Translations under genes and position numbers: made by a program
DNA from: a bacterium
GTDB taxonomy: Bacteria > Latescibacterota > Latescibacteria > Latescibacterales > Latescibacteraceae
Assembly (NCBI GenBank): GCA_021372535.1
Contig: JAJFUH010000089.1
Span: 1 to 64,000 of the forward strand
Reading direction: 5' to 3'
DNA: 64,000 nucleotides
Part shown: piece by piece, positions 33,795 to 43,209 of the stretch
Layout of the letters: the number at the start of each line of letters is the position of its first letter
Numbering within the stretch: position 1 is the stretch's first letter
Notes under the pieces: generated by a model
Seen by the model: only the letters and a program-made list of their open reading frames with translations
Databases searched by the model: none
Told to the model about the DNA's origin: nothing

Positions 33795-34754
33795 CTACAT
33801 GATGTACGATTTCGGCACCTCGACACCCGCTGTGTACGAGATGCTGAGGAGATCGACCATCTGGTATATATTGATCCGTACATCGGGACAGGTCCCGATG
33901 AGAAGATATGCCTCACGCTCATCGAAACCGTAATCCCCCTTCATCCATTCGAGAAGATTGACAACCGCTCCTCTGACAGCGTTTTCGAGCGGTTTCCCGC
34001 ATGAGAGCCCGATTATGGAATCGGGCTTTTCGACGCGGACATGGGGAATTTTTTTCTGTTTGATGACCGTACAGGACAGGGTGATTTCAGCCCTGACTTC
34101 GTTCGCCGTCCCCGACAGTTCGCCATCCCCCTGACTGCCGTGCACATCTCCGGCAAAGAGAAGTCCGCCCGGGTTGTACGAATTCAGATAAACTATCGAG
34201 CCCTCGCAGAAATCTCGGCTGTCGAGATTACCACCCCATGGTCCCTGGACATTGACGGATGCCGGGACCTCACGCTCCGGCGCAAGGCACATGGTGCCGA
34301 TGAAGGGGGCAAGTTTCCACCTGACACGGCTGTTGAGTATGCAATCACCATCGGCGAGGGTACCGGATTTCCCTGGCAGGTGACGGAGAATACGGGTCAA
34401 ATAGTTTGTGCAGGAGCGATATGTGAGGGAATCGCCAAAGAGGCCATCCCCCGGCTGGAGAATGGTATATCCCTGTGAATCCGGTACGATTTTTTCCACG
34501 GAGACGGCCACAAGATCACCTTTTTCGGCACCTTCTATATATACGGGACCTGCGACCGGGTTGAGAAGGGGAGGTGTGAAAGCATGTGTCGGCCTGTTCT
34601 GCTGATACGGAAGGACGGCTTCGTCGCGGAGATAACCGGCGGCCGCGTCCTCGGTTTCGAGCACAAATCGTTCGCCGGGTTCGACCCTTATGGCCGGTTC
34701 GATGCGGTGGTCGATGTCGCAGATGTTAGCCTGTTTACGGGTTATACGCTTCAT
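33795..34754 (-). CDS. Acetamidase/formamidase family protein
   Basis: The 319-aa protein matches FmdA/AmdA. Landmarks are PGERFVLETEDA near residue 27, NPVAGPVYIEGAEKGDLVAV, HVRGxxx replaced by SYNPGGLLFAGDVHGSQGDGE near residue 205 (the metal-binding aspartate/histidine segment), and AYLLIGTCPDVRINIYQMV near the end. It hydrolyses short-chain amides or formamide, releasing ammonia. It is convergent with the Rid gene, 27 bp apart. The substrate is unverified; related enzymes also hydrolyse other small amides. Confidence 0.9.
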   Translation of the reverse strand: MKRITRKQANICDIDHRIEPAIRVEPGERFVLETEDAAAGYLRDEAVLPYQQNRPTHAFTPPLLNPVAGPVYIEGAEKGDLVAVSVEKIVPDSQGYTILQPGDGLFGDSLTYRSCTNYLTRILRHLPGKSGTLADGDCILNSRVRWKLAPFIGTMCLAPEREVPASVNVQGPWGGNLDSRDFCEGSIVYLNSYNPGGLLFAGDVHGSQGDGELSGTANEVRAEITLSCTVIKQKKIPHVRVEKPDSIIGLSCGKPLENAVRGAVVNLLEWMKGDYGFDEREAYLLIGTCPDVRINIYQMVDLLSISYTAGVEVPKSYIM

Positions 34755-34918
34755 CGGGACTCCTGTCAGTATGTGTAAATGCCGGTGAATGATAATTCCG
34801 GATTCACCAGAATATATTGTTTGTGGGGATGTAAAAAAGCCGGATACAAAATACCATAATGGAAAGGCGAGAGCAAGCGTTTATGGATGGTATCATTTCC
34901 GGATATACAGGCAGGAGT

Positions 34919-35665
34919 TTAAACGAATAACTGCGATTCCATCTGAAGCATCGGATTGGATTTGAGATAGAGATCGGCGGTTTTTCCGAGCGCGGTTCCA
35001 TTATCCGTCGCAGCCGTGTTCATGAGTGCATACTGGAGAATCCCCTGGCTCATGACTGAATTCATGGTCTGTGGAACTGCCAGTGTCTGCTGGTTTGAAC
35101 TCAGAGTTGTCTGCAATAATTCCGCTCCAAGGGGGATAGACCGTCGTTCTTTCAGATATGTGGCTGCATCTCGCTGGAGGGTTAAATTGGTGTTTGTCGC
35201 GGAAGTATTGATATTGGTATATTCCTGAATCGCCTGATTCATGAGCGTTGAGGCGGTAGTAGCCTTTGCAGTCACAGTCGTCGCGGTATTCCGGACAATT
35301 TCATTATCCGCGGCTTGAACCGCTGCCGTTCTCAGGGTCGTATTGGTTTTCGCTGTGACTTTCTGCGTGTTCCGGCCAAGGAGCGCGTTGTTTTCACGAT
35401 AAGCCGAAATACCCTTTTGCATCGAGGTCAGGGTGCCCTGGGTCTGAGAAGTGTTTATGCGGGAAGTTGAATCATTGCGACGCGACTGATATCTGTCACG
35501 TGTATTATTCGCTTCAGCCTGGGCAGTATTCGACACCTGCTGTGTATCGACCTTGAGAAATCCCTGACGCTCGGGCTGGGTTTTCCTGTAACGGTTTGTA
35601 CCGTATACAAGGTCATCATTCGACGTATTGTTTTGCGTATAATTTGTCGGTTCGAACAGTGCCAT
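34919..35665 (-). CDS. Thr/Asn/Gln-rich helical protein of unknown function
   Basis: The 248-aa protein begins MALFEPTNYTQNNTSNDD and is dominated by Thr, Asn, Ala, Gln and Ser with almost no aromatic or cysteine residues. It has repeated helical-looking segments (NSVMSQGILQYALMNTAATDN and a related QAIQEYTNINTSATNTN; short forms ILQYALMNTAAT and AIQEYTNINTSAT), which suggests an internal duplication. Composition recalls secreted filament or hook-like proteins, but I see no flagellin motif. There is no signal peptide. The start at 35665 is chosen because the frame before it is AT-rich and non-protein-like. I cannot assign a function. Confidence 0.6.
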   Translation of the reverse strand: MALFEPTNYTQNNTSNDDLVYGTNRYRKTQPERQGFLKVDTQQVSNTAQAEANNTRDRYQSRRNDSTSRINTSQTQGTLTSMQKGISAYRENNALLGRNTQKVTAKTNTTLRTAAVQAADNEIVRNTATTVTAKATTASTLMNQAIQEYTNINTSATNTNLTLQRDAATYLKERRSIPLGAELLQTTLSSNQQTLAVPQTMNSVMSQGILQYALMNTAATDNGTALGKTADLYLKSNPMLQMESQLFV

Positions 35666-35848
35666 CGGAATCACACTCTTACTGGTAAGGTTGTTATATA
35701 TTAAACTGCTATAATTATATAAAAGGTTCCAACTTTTGTCAAGAAAGATAAAAAGGTGATGATCCGCTATAAACAATTAGAAATCTTTGAAAATTCATTA
35801 ACCATTCAGTTTGATAACGGTATATGAAATCATTCGTCCGCTTGTGTT

Positions 35849-35945
35849 TACTCCCCTCGGCTGCGCCATATCCCCCCATCGGGGAGCGAAAAACTCCCCG
35901 CACGCAGTATTCCTCCCGACATGGGGATGCCCGGAGGGCAGGGGG
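35849..35945. repeat. Palindromic repeat family C, copy 2
   Basis: Contains CTCCCCTCGGCT near the left end, the stem CGGGGAG/CTCCCCG in the centre, and GGATGCCCGGAGGGCAG (35925-35941), which is identical to 10271-10287. It lies downstream of the CE4-GH3 gene and may end its transcript. Confidence 0.7.
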
Positions 35946-36053
35946 CTTTCAGATGTGGAGATACAATAATAACAGCAAGTAAAATTTGTTTTCATGACCC
36001 TGTTATATTTCCGATAAACCGAGGCAAGTGAATAAATCAAAGATTTCACGTCA

Positions 36054-39000
36054 TTATTTCACCGTAAGATCACCTTTAAGCCTTATATCCATAGATGAAC
36101 TTCCAACCATAATTCTGAAAACTCCGGGCTCAACGATAAAATTCATATCTCTGTCAAAGAGCGATAATTCTTCCGGGAAGAGTTTGAATTTAACAGTTTT
36201 TGTCTCTCCCGGTTCGAGGACGATTTTTTCATAACCTTTGAGTTCTTTAACGGGTTTGGATGTGCTGCTTATTACATCATTGATATATAACTGCACAACT
36301 TCCGCCCCCGTGAGATCACCGGTATTTTTTACATCTGCAGAAATTTCAACTTCACCTCTGACACCGATTTCATTCGGGGTGACCTGAAGGTTGCTGTATT
36401 CAAATTTAGTATAGCTTAAGCCATATCCAAATTCATATAAAGGCGTTCCCGGCATATCCACGTATTTCGAGCGGCCCCTTGTTGCCGAATGATTGTAATA
36501 AAATGGATATTGGCCTACATGGCGAGGTACCGTAATCGGAAGTTTCCCGCTTGGATTGTAGTCACCGAAGAGAACATCTGCAATAGCATTACCACCCTGC
36601 TCTCCGCACATCCATGCTTCAACGATTGCCGGGATATTCTCAGCGGCCCATCTGATTGATAACGGCCTTCCATTGATTAAAACCAGAATCGTTCTGGTAC
36701 CTGTGGCATATACCGCTTTGAGAATATCCTCCTGAATGCCTGTCAAATCAAGGCTGGCAACATCTTTCCCCTCTCCGTTTGTTCTATCCCCGGCTTCGCC
36801 AAGAACAACTATTGCCACGTCCGAATGTTTAGCTGCATTTTTAGCTTTTTCTATCTCATTAAGCTTATTTCCAATAACATCGCATCCTTTAACATAGGTA
36901 ATCTTTGCTTTCGGAACCTTATTTGTTATACCCTTTAAAACGGTAACCACTTCCTGGGGAACATTATGCGGGAAATAATCACCGAGCTGGTCGACTGGTG
37001 CTTCTGCATTGGGGCCGATCAGCGCAATTGACTTGATATCTTTTTTCAGAGGTAAAAGATTTTTTTCATTCTTGAGTAATACTATACTCTCTCTGGAAGC
37101 TTGTAGAGCAAGTTCCGTGCTCTCTTTGGAATGGACTGTTTTTACAGCTTTTTCGGGATCAACATAGGGATTCTCGAATAGTCCTAATTGAAATTTCAGT
37201 CTTAACAGCCTGGCTACTGCCCGGTCAACCTCCTTTATAGATATTTTCCCCTCATTGACATTTTCTATCAGTCCCCCCATGTATGCATCTTCGATGGATA
37301 TACCCACATCGACACCGGCTTTGATTGCCAGAATCCCTGCTTCCTTTTGTGTCGCGGCATGCCTTTCAGTTACAATAGTACCTAAACCGCCTCCCTCACT
37401 TACGACAATACCATTAAACCCTAACTCTTCCCTCAGAATCTTCGTCAGTATTTTTTCAGAGCTGTGTACGGCTATACCGTCTATTGCAGGATAGGTTGCC
37501 ATAACACCCAGAGCACCATTTTTTTTAATTCCGGCAATCCAGGGCGGTAAAAATACTTCTCTGAATTTTCTCTCTGATATCTCCATCGCACCCCGCTCGA
37601 GTCCGCCTGCCGGCTGACTTTGACCGGGATAGTGGCAAAGGAATGAAACCAGCTTATCAGGTGTGGATATATCATAACCCTGAAGCGCCTGTACTATACT
37701 CGCAGCTATTTGTGAGCACATGTAAGGATCTTCGCTGTATCCTTCCTGATTTCTACCCATTCTCGGATCCCTGTTCGGTTCAACCACTAAAGTACATAAT
37801 CCATGAACACCAATCGCTCTCCCTTCTTTTGCGGCAACGGTATAAATATTCTTCACCAGATCTTTATTCCATGTAGCGCCAATGGCTAATCCCTCAGGAA
37901 ATATTGTTCCCCCCGGGCACATCAAGCCATGTGTTCCCTCTTCAATCTCAAACAGAGGAATCCCTAATCTGGTTTTGTTAATGGCTATATTCTGAAGTTC
38001 ATTTAATACTTCCGCCTGTCTTCTCGTTCCCTCATAAATAAGCCTGTCTGAAAGTGTAAAAAAACCTCCTCCAGGCCCAAAAACATCATTATGAGTCCCT
38101 TCCGTCCATTTTCTGCAACCTTCCAATTGTTTATCTCTATTTGCCTTGCTGGGATCATCCCATAAATAACCTGCTTTACTGCCTAGTCCTGAGCCAAGCT
38201 CCGATGAATAGCAGGTTGGTATATTCATCTGCCCGACCTTTTCTTTCAGAGTCATCCGTGCAAGCAGATCTTTAACTCTGTAATCGATCGGAAGCAGAGG
38301 ATTTTTGTAATCGGGTGTTTCAGTAAAAGGTTTTTCTCCTCTTGTTTTTTTTATATATGATGCAATGTTGTGAACAGTGTCGAGCCAGATACCATTGGCG
38401 GGATCTGATGCATAGTTACAGATAGCTTCGATAGTTGGAAGCAGAGATGTTTGATTTCCTCCTTCATTCATCTCGTGGCCGGCAAAAACCAACCATTGTC
38501 CTGTGCTTTTTGCCGAATCAATTAATTTTTTAACCTGGTCAAAAGATTTGCCATCCAGTTCCATGCCCGTGAGTTGGGCCATATCACAGAAGGCAGGATC
38601 ATTGGGACCTTCATCAAGCCAGCCGCGACCGCTTTCAAACATTAATGAAATCAAGGGAATATAACTTTTAGTATTTGTTCCTCTTCCGACAAATTTTTGT
38701 CCGCAGGGATATGCAAAAGAAACAGCTCGAATACCTAATGTTTCTTTCAGAATTGTATTTGCGGAATCGAGCTCCATATTCATTTCATCGAGCGTATATT
38801 CTTCCAGTGCCTTCTCCCTGGCAAAAGGAAAATTGCCGGAACAGGGATGTACAAGAGAATGATTGCCAATTTCATGACCGTTACCGGCTGCTTTTTTCCA
38901 TTCATCCAATCGCTGTTTCACACTGCCGGGAGATACATAAAAAGTAGCTTTAACTCCATACTTATCAAGCAATGGAATTCCTTTATCAACCTGAGATAAG

Positions 39001-39182
39001 CGGCCATCGTCAAAAGTAAGACTTAATCCCATTTTCTTTCCTTCAGGCCATTGAAAATTAGAATTCTTCTGAACGGCATTCGTACCATACGATTGCGCAT
39101 AGCTGTTACTGATAATACAACAAAATATCAATGCCAGGCTGACTGATAAAATCATGCCATTGATAATATTCCTCGATTTCAT
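36054..39182 (-). CDS. Exported fusion: CE4 polysaccharide deacetylase + GH3 glycosidase
   Basis: A single 1042-aa frame. Residues 1-29 form a signal peptide. Residues ~45-280 are a NodB-type deacetylase with motif 1 LTFDDGR, the metal-binding HSLVHP and the start YPCG. Residues ~300-920 form a GH3 enzyme: TLKEKVGQMN, PNRDPRMGRNQEGYSEDP, CHYPGQSQPAGGLERGAM, the nucleophile region GFNGIVVSEGGG, then the second domain with PLSIRW and GYGLSYTKFEYSN. Residues ~940-1042 are the fibronectin-III-like end. The usual GH3 nucleophile Asp is Glu (E596). Domains suggest deacetylation coupled to beta-glycoside hydrolysis. ATG 39182 follows GAGGG; the longer frame to 39230 is not needed. Confidence 0.9.
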   Translation of the reverse strand: MKSRNIINGMILSVSLALIFCCIISNSYAQSYGTNAVQKNSNFQWPEGKKMGLSLTFDDGRLSQVDKGIPLLDKYGVKATFYVSPGSVKQRLDEWKKAAGNGHEIGNHSLVHPCSGNFPFAREKALEEYTLDEMNMELDSANTILKETLGIRAVSFAYPCGQKFVGRGTNTKSYIPLISLMFESGRGWLDEGPNDPAFCDMAQLTGMELDGKSFDQVKKLIDSAKSTGQWLVFAGHEMNEGGNQTSLLPTIEAICNYASDPANGIWLDTVHNIASYIKKTRGEKPFTETPDYKNPLLPIDYRVKDLLARMTLKEKVGQMNIPTCYSSELGSGLGSKAGYLWDDPSKANRDKQLEGCRKWTEGTHNDVFGPGGGFFTLSDRLIYEGTRRQAEVLNELQNIAINKTRLGIPLFEIEEGTHGLMCPGGTIFPEGLAIGATWNKDLVKNIYTVAAKEGRAIGVHGLCTLVVEPNRDPRMGRNQEGYSEDPYMCSQIAASIVQALQGYDISTPDKLVSFLCHYPGQSQPAGGLERGAMEISERKFREVFLPPWIAGIKKNGALGVMATYPAIDGIAVHSSEKILTKILREELGFNGIVVSEGGGLGTIVTERHAATQKEAGILAIKAGVDVGISIEDAYMGGLIENVNEGKISIKEVDRAVARLLRLKFQLGLFENPYVDPEKAVKTVHSKESTELALQASRESIVLLKNEKNLLPLKKDIKSIALIGPNAEAPVDQLGDYFPHNVPQEVVTVLKGITNKVPKAKITYVKGCDVIGNKLNEIEKAKNAAKHSDVAIVVLGEAGDRTNGEGKDVASLDLTGIQEDILKAVYATGTRTILVLINGRPLSIRWAAENIPAIVEAWMCGEQGGNAIADVLFGDYNPSGKLPITVPRHVGQYPFYYNHSATRGRSKYVDMPGTPLYEFGYGLSYTKFEYSNLQVTPNEIGVRGEVEISADVKNTGDLTGAEVVQLYINDVISSTSKPVKELKGYEKIVLEPGETKTVKFKLFPEELSLFDRDMNFIVEPGVFRIMVGSSSMDIRLKGDLTVK

Positions 39183-39594
39183 TTTTACCCTCATGATTTT
39201 ATTATTTGAAATCTTTGAAATAATATGCAAGTAATAGTGTGCTTACATTTCGTTGTAATAGAGCTAACATATAATATAAACAGTTTTTTAGCTTTTAATA
39301 AATGATAAATCAACGATGATCGTCAAGCATAAGAAAGCCCACAAATGCATGCGCCGTATTCGAAGTGCTGTGTCACTTTGTCAGTACAGGGTGGGTTTTG
39401 TAATATCAACGAAACACCGCTATCAGGACGATATTCCCCATACATACTGAAACAAAACAACCGGATTCTTTTTCTCCGTGTTCTCCATGTTTCCGTGGTG
39501 AAGTTATTTTTCACTTGAATGGTTATCACGTGGGATAACCGGAAAAAGGAATTGCCCGGCATTTCCTCTATAAAGTTTTTTAATAAACCACAAA
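39183..39594. other. Intergenic region with dispersed repeat
   Basis: Between the GH3 fusion and a sensor kinase. 39466-39505 carries the minus-strand copy of the TTCACCACGG family (also 46782-46820). AAGCCCAC near 39337 and GTGGGTTT near 39392 could pair across a long loop. I see no gene. Confidence 0.45.
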
Positions 39595-40671
39595 TTAATT
39601 ATCGTAAGGAATGGTTATTATGACGGTTGTCCCTTTGCCGGGCCTGCTTTTGATACCGATTGTGCCACGGTGCTCGGAGATGATACGCCGGACCTTGCTG
39701 AGGCCTATTCCGATGCTCTTCACCTTTGTGGTGAAGAAGGGATCGAACACATACCGGATATCTTTCTGTCTGATACCCGTTCCCGTGTCGGCCAGTTCAA
39801 TGACATCGGTGTCGTCCGCATTCCGCACATGAATACTTATTGTTCCCGTGTTGTTTTTGAACGAGTCGAGGGAGTTGTTGAGAATTTCGATTAGCGCCCC
39901 GGAAAAATAAAACGGTTCCACATGGAGCGTTTCCGTCTCGACCGTGATATTCCATGTTATCGATTTGCCGAGTTCGGTCGCCTTTTGATCAAGTTCGGAT
40001 CGTACGCGGTCGATAAGATCACTCGCCGGGACAGTCGTTTTTTCGATGCTCGCTATTGCGGTATATTCTTCAACGGTGCGGACGATGTCTTCGAGGTGTC
40101 TGACCCCATCCAGAATGTATTCGAGAGAAGCTTTATGGGGATCATCGGGTTTTGTCTCCCTGAGGATACGCTGGGCGAATCCCCCGATCGAAACGAGCGG
40201 ATTGCGTATCTGATGGGCCACCGACATAGCGAAGTATTTGAGGCTTTCGACACGTTCGCGCTGGAGACGGTTGCGCTCTTCGAGAATGCTCTTTTCGCGC
40301 ATATGAAGACTGTGGATTTCCGTATCGTTGTTGAAGAGCATGACGATGCCGACCGGTTTATCACGTTCGCGCAGAAACGAGCAGGTTATGGTAAGATAGA
40401 GCTGATCTCCGTTCGGCTTGATATAAGGTATGCTCTGTCGGTTCCTGATTTTCTGGTGCTCGATGACATCGACAATGAGCTGGTTGAAAGCCGTATTCCC
40501 TTCCATTTCAAAAAAGAACTTTGCCCACCCTTTTGCCTTCAGTAATTCACCGCTGAATCCGAGTATATCTTCGGCGGCGGGATTGGTCGTTATTATCTCG
40601 CCCTCGGCGTTGATGACGATCAGCCCGATGGATATGCATTCCATGATGTTCTGGATGAATACGTCTTTCAT
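39595..40671 (-). CDS. PAS-domain sensor histidine kinase
   Basis: The 358-aa cytoplasmic kinase has an N-terminal PAS domain (residues ~5-115: IGLIVINAEGEIITTNPAAEDILGF, core NAEGEIITTNPAAEDILGF), a short coiled coil, the HisKA box SVAHQIRNPLVSIGG with H153, and HATPase motifs EILNNSLDSF (N-box), LADTGTGI (G1) and GIGLSKVRRI (G2). It has no transmembrane segment or receiver domain. It lies 19 bp downstream of rfbA on the same strand, so it is probably in the rfbBA transcript. Its partner regulator is not in the window. Confidence 0.92.
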   Translation of the reverse strand: MKDVFIQNIMECISIGLIVINAEGEIITTNPAAEDILGFSGELLKAKGWAKFFFEMEGNTAFNQLIVDVIEHQKIRNRQSIPYIKPNGDQLYLTITCSFLRERDKPVGIVMLFNNDTEIHSLHMREKSILEERNRLQRERVESLKYFAMSVAHQIRNPLVSIGGFAQRILRETKPDDPHKASLEYILDGVRHLEDIVRTVEEYTAIASIEKTTVPASDLIDRVRSELDQKATELGKSITWNITVETETLHVEPFYFSGALIEILNNSLDSFKNNTGTISIHVRNADDTDVIELADTGTGIRQKDIRYVFDPFFTTKVKSIGIGLSKVRRIISEHRGTIGIKSRPGKGTTVIITIPYDN

Positions 40672-40690
40672 TTCGGTTCCGGAAACAGGT

Positions 40691-41584
40691 TTACTGGTTA
40701 TTGAGAAACCGGATTTCCTCGTCTCTCAGAAGACTCAGGAGGTATGTGCCATATTGGTTGTTATCCATCGACTGTGCAAACCGCATGAGGGCATCCCGCC
40801 CGATGTAATTCATACGGTAGGCAATTTCTTCAGGGCAGGATATGATTATGCCCTGGCGTTCTTCCACTGCCTGAATAAAATTGGCAGCCTGGAGGAGCGA
40901 CTCGTGGGTTCCCGCATCGAGCCAGGCAATCCCGCGGCCGAGTACTTCCACCCGGAGCTGACCGCGCCCGAGGTATGCGCGGTTCACATCGGTGATTTCG
41001 AGCTCGCCGCGCGCCGATGGTTTCAGGCTGGCGGCGATATCGAGCACGGTGTTGTCGTAAAAGTAGAGCCCCGTTACGGCGTAGTGGGAACGCGGTTCCT
41101 GTGGTTTTTCCTCGATGCTCAGCGCTTTTCCGCTGGCATCTATTGTCACGACCCCGTACCGCTCGGGATTCCGCACCGAATATGCGAAGATAAGGGCGCC
41201 ATTATCGAGACACGCTGCGGCACGGAGCCTGGCCGGCAGACCCTGACCGTAAAATATATTGTCGCCGAGGATCAGGCATACCGTATCGCCCCCGATAAAA
41301 TCACGGCCTATGATGAACGCATCGGCAAGTCCGACCGGCCGTGGCTGTTCGGCGTAACAGAACTGCAGCCCCCACTGGCTGCCGTCCCCGAGGAGATTCC
41401 TGAATGCGGGAAGCGCTTCGGGTGTGCTGATGACAAGAATTTCGCGGATACCGGCGAGCATCAGCATCGAAAGCGGATAGTATATCATGGGTTTATCGTA
41501 AACCGGTAATACCTGTTTACTGACAGCGATGGTCAGCGGATACAGCCGTGTACCGAGTCCGCCTGCCAGTATGATACCTTTCAT
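40691..41584 (-). CDS. rfbA: Glucose-1-phosphate thymidylyltransferase
   Basis: First step of dTDP-rhamnose synthesis: dTTP + glucose-1-phosphate to dTDP-glucose. The N-terminal nucleotide-binding motif [16 protein letters not shown] and the signature [16 protein letters not shown] are intact, as are [10 protein letters not shown] and EEKPQEPRS. 297 aa, the normal length. ATG 41584 has GAGGAGAG upstream and overlaps the rfbB stop (ATGA), giving translational coupling. The product feeds the dehydratase encoded just upstream. Confidence 0.96.
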   Translation of the reverse strand: MKGIILAGGLGTRLYPLTIAVSKQVLPVYDKPMIYYPLSMLMLAGIREILVISTPEALPAFRNLLGDGSQWGLQFCYAEQPRPVGLADAFIIGRDFIGGDTVCLILGDNIFYGQGLPARLRAAACLDNGALIFAYSVRNPERYGVVTIDASGKALSIEEKPQEPRSHYAVTGLYFYDNTVLDIAASLKPSARGELEITDVNRAYLGRGQLRVEVLGRGIAWLDAGTHESLLQAANFIQAVEERQGIIISCPEEIAYRMNYIGRDALMRFAQSMDNNQYGTYLLSLLRDEEIRFLNNQ

Positions 41585-42663
41585 GGTGTTTCTCTCCTCG
41601 TATAGTTGATTTCCATCCATTGCCGGTAGCTTGCCTGATTGCGGATTGCCTCTACCCATTCGGGATGTTCCATATACCATGTCACGGTTTTGACAAATCC
41701 CTCATCCATGGAGTGACGGGGCGCCCATCCGAGCTTACGGCGGATTTTCGAGGAATCCATCGCATAACGGCGGTCGTGCCCGGGCCGGTCTTTGACAAAC
41801 GAAATAAGTCTGCGGTGAGGTACATGAGGGGAATCGGGCCTGAGCCTGTCGAGAATATCGCAGAGTTTTTCGACTGCTGTCAGGTTGGTCGGCTGGTTAT
41901 TGCCTCCGATATGGTACGTTTCACCCGGAAACCCTTTTCCAAGCACCGTCATGATCGCTTCGCAGTGATCCTCGACATACAGCCAGTCGCGTATCTGGCC
42001 GCCGTCGCCGTAAACGGGTATCTGTCTGCCTTCGAGAGCATTGAGAATCGCCAGTGGAATGAGTTTTTCGGGAAACTGGTGCGGTCCGTAGTTATTCGAG
42101 CAGTTAGTGATGGAATACGGCAGACCGTACGTATGTCCGTACGCCCGTACGAGATGATCGCTCGCCGCTTTCGTGGCGGCATACGGCGAGTTCGGGGCAT
42201 AGGGCGAGCTCTCGGTCCACGGGTTCTCACCGGGTTTAAGCGTCCCGAACACTTCGTCGGTCGAAATATGATGAAACCGCGCTGTTTCAGGCGGGATGGC
42301 CTTCTCTTCCATCCAGAACCGTCGCACCGAATCGAGAAGGACAGAGGTGCCGACCACATTGGTTCTGATGAACAGCTCCGGGCTTTTAATCGAACGGTCC
42401 ACGTGCGATTCGGCGGCAAAATGAACCACGGTGTCAATCATGTGGTGACGGATGACATCCCCCACCAGATCGGGGTCGCATATCGAGCCGAATACGAATT
42501 CGTACCGTCCCAGATCGGGCAGGTCTTTAAGATTTTCGAGGCTTCCCGCATATGTCAGGGCATCGAGATTGATTATTCGTATTCCGGGATCTGTCCGGAG
42601 GGCATGGCGAATGAAATTCGAGCCTATGAAACCCGCGCCGCCGGTCACGAGGACATTATGCAT
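41581..42663 (-). CDS. rfbB: dTDP-glucose 4,6-dehydratase
   Basis: Second step of dTDP-rhamnose synthesis: dTDP-glucose to dTDP-4-keto-6-deoxyglucose. NAD-binding motif [11 protein letters not shown] at residues ~7-17, [12 protein letters not shown], and the catalytic STDEVFG and [12 protein letters not shown] (YxxxK) motifs are intact. About 360 aa. ATG 42663 begins MHNVLVTGG; a GTG at 42675 adds four residues. It forms an operon with rfbA and the PAS kinase. The epimerase and reductase (rfbC, rfbD) needed to finish rhamnose are not in the window. Confidence 0.96.
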   Translation of the reverse strand: MHNVLVTGGAGFIGSNFIRHALRTDPGIRIINLDALTYAGSLENLKDLPDLGRYEFVFGSICDPDLVGDVIRHHMIDTVVHFAAESHVDRSIKSPELFIRTNVVGTSVLLDSVRRFWMEEKAIPPETARFHHISTDEVFGTLKPGENPWTESSPYAPNSPYAATKAASDHLVRAYGHTYGLPYSITNCSNNYGPHQFPEKLIPLAILNALEGRQIPVYGDGGQIRDWLYVEDHCEAIMTVLGKGFPGETYHIGGNNQPTNLTAVEKLCDILDRLRPDSPHVPHRRLISFVKDRPGHDRRYAMDSSKIRRKLGWAPRHSMDEGFVKTVTWYMEHPEWVEAIRNQASYRQWMEINYTRRETP

Positions 42664-42707
42664 GGTCTGTCTCACGGTCAGGGACTTTTTTTAAAACTTC
42701 TTACTAT

Positions 42708-42870
42708 GAGGGCTGTGAAAAAGTGTCTTTTCCAGGCGCCCGATGATGAAATATGTCATAGATAGCTGTTAAGGGCATGTTAACATGTTCCCGAATCATT
42801 AATCAGGGATCGGCACTTTATGCCGACCCTTGACAGTTTATATCCACAGTGTTTATCACAACGTATCTAG
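42708..42870 (+). repeat. Hairpin repeat family A, copy 1
   Basis: Begins GAGGGCTGTGAAAAAGTG and ends TTATCACAAC. It carries the family right arm TGCCGACCCTTGACAG with a diverged left arm (CTGTTAAGGGCATG). Lies upstream of rfbB. It shares its boundaries and most of its length with copies at 48403, 48546 and 56256. Confidence 0.8.
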
Positions 42871-43209
42871 AATAGGAAAGAGACTCGGAGAAGTCAATAT
42901 ATGAATGGGTGAATCACATAAAAAGTGTCGGGGGAATGGCCGTTTCTTTTCCGGTCATTGGTTATAATCCTGTAAAACCGTAAAGCTGCTGTGGATTATA
43001 TCATTTTTTTCCGGATTATTAACGGGATTCAATGCCGTTTTTTTCAAAGCTGGAGTGAATATTTTTTTTATCTTAATCACTGTGTATGTACTTGCAATGG
43101 AGGCGAAAGTTGGGTATTATTGTACATCAAAATTATTGGGTCGGTGAGATAATGTATCGTTATCGATAACGTCATGACGCATGGTAAAAATATTCGCGGA
43201 GAGTACGGT
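42871..43209. other. Intergenic region upstream of the sugar ABC operon
   Basis: No gene. It contains the promoter region of the transporter, whose operator-like palindrome is listed separately. T-rich runs near 43005 and 43065 are not backed by stable stems. Confidence 0.45.
43158..43171. promoter_or_regulatory. Perfect 14-bp palindrome, LacI-type operator candidate
   Basis: CGTTATCGATAACG is fully self-complementary, with the central CG step found in LacI/GalR operators. It lies 38 bp before the ATG of the binding protein of the sugar ABC transporter. No LacI-family gene is in the window, so the binding factor is unknown. Confidence 0.5.

Noticed and set aside
41620-42765. 381-codon plus-strand frame over rfbB
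   Set aside because: Antisense shadow of rfbB; protein has no plausible fold or homologous motif.
42664-43209. Riboswitch or T-box leader before the sugar operon or serA
   Set aside because: I could not find conserved riboswitch cores. The structured part before the sugar operon belongs to repeat family A, and a simple palindrome is the only operator-like signal.
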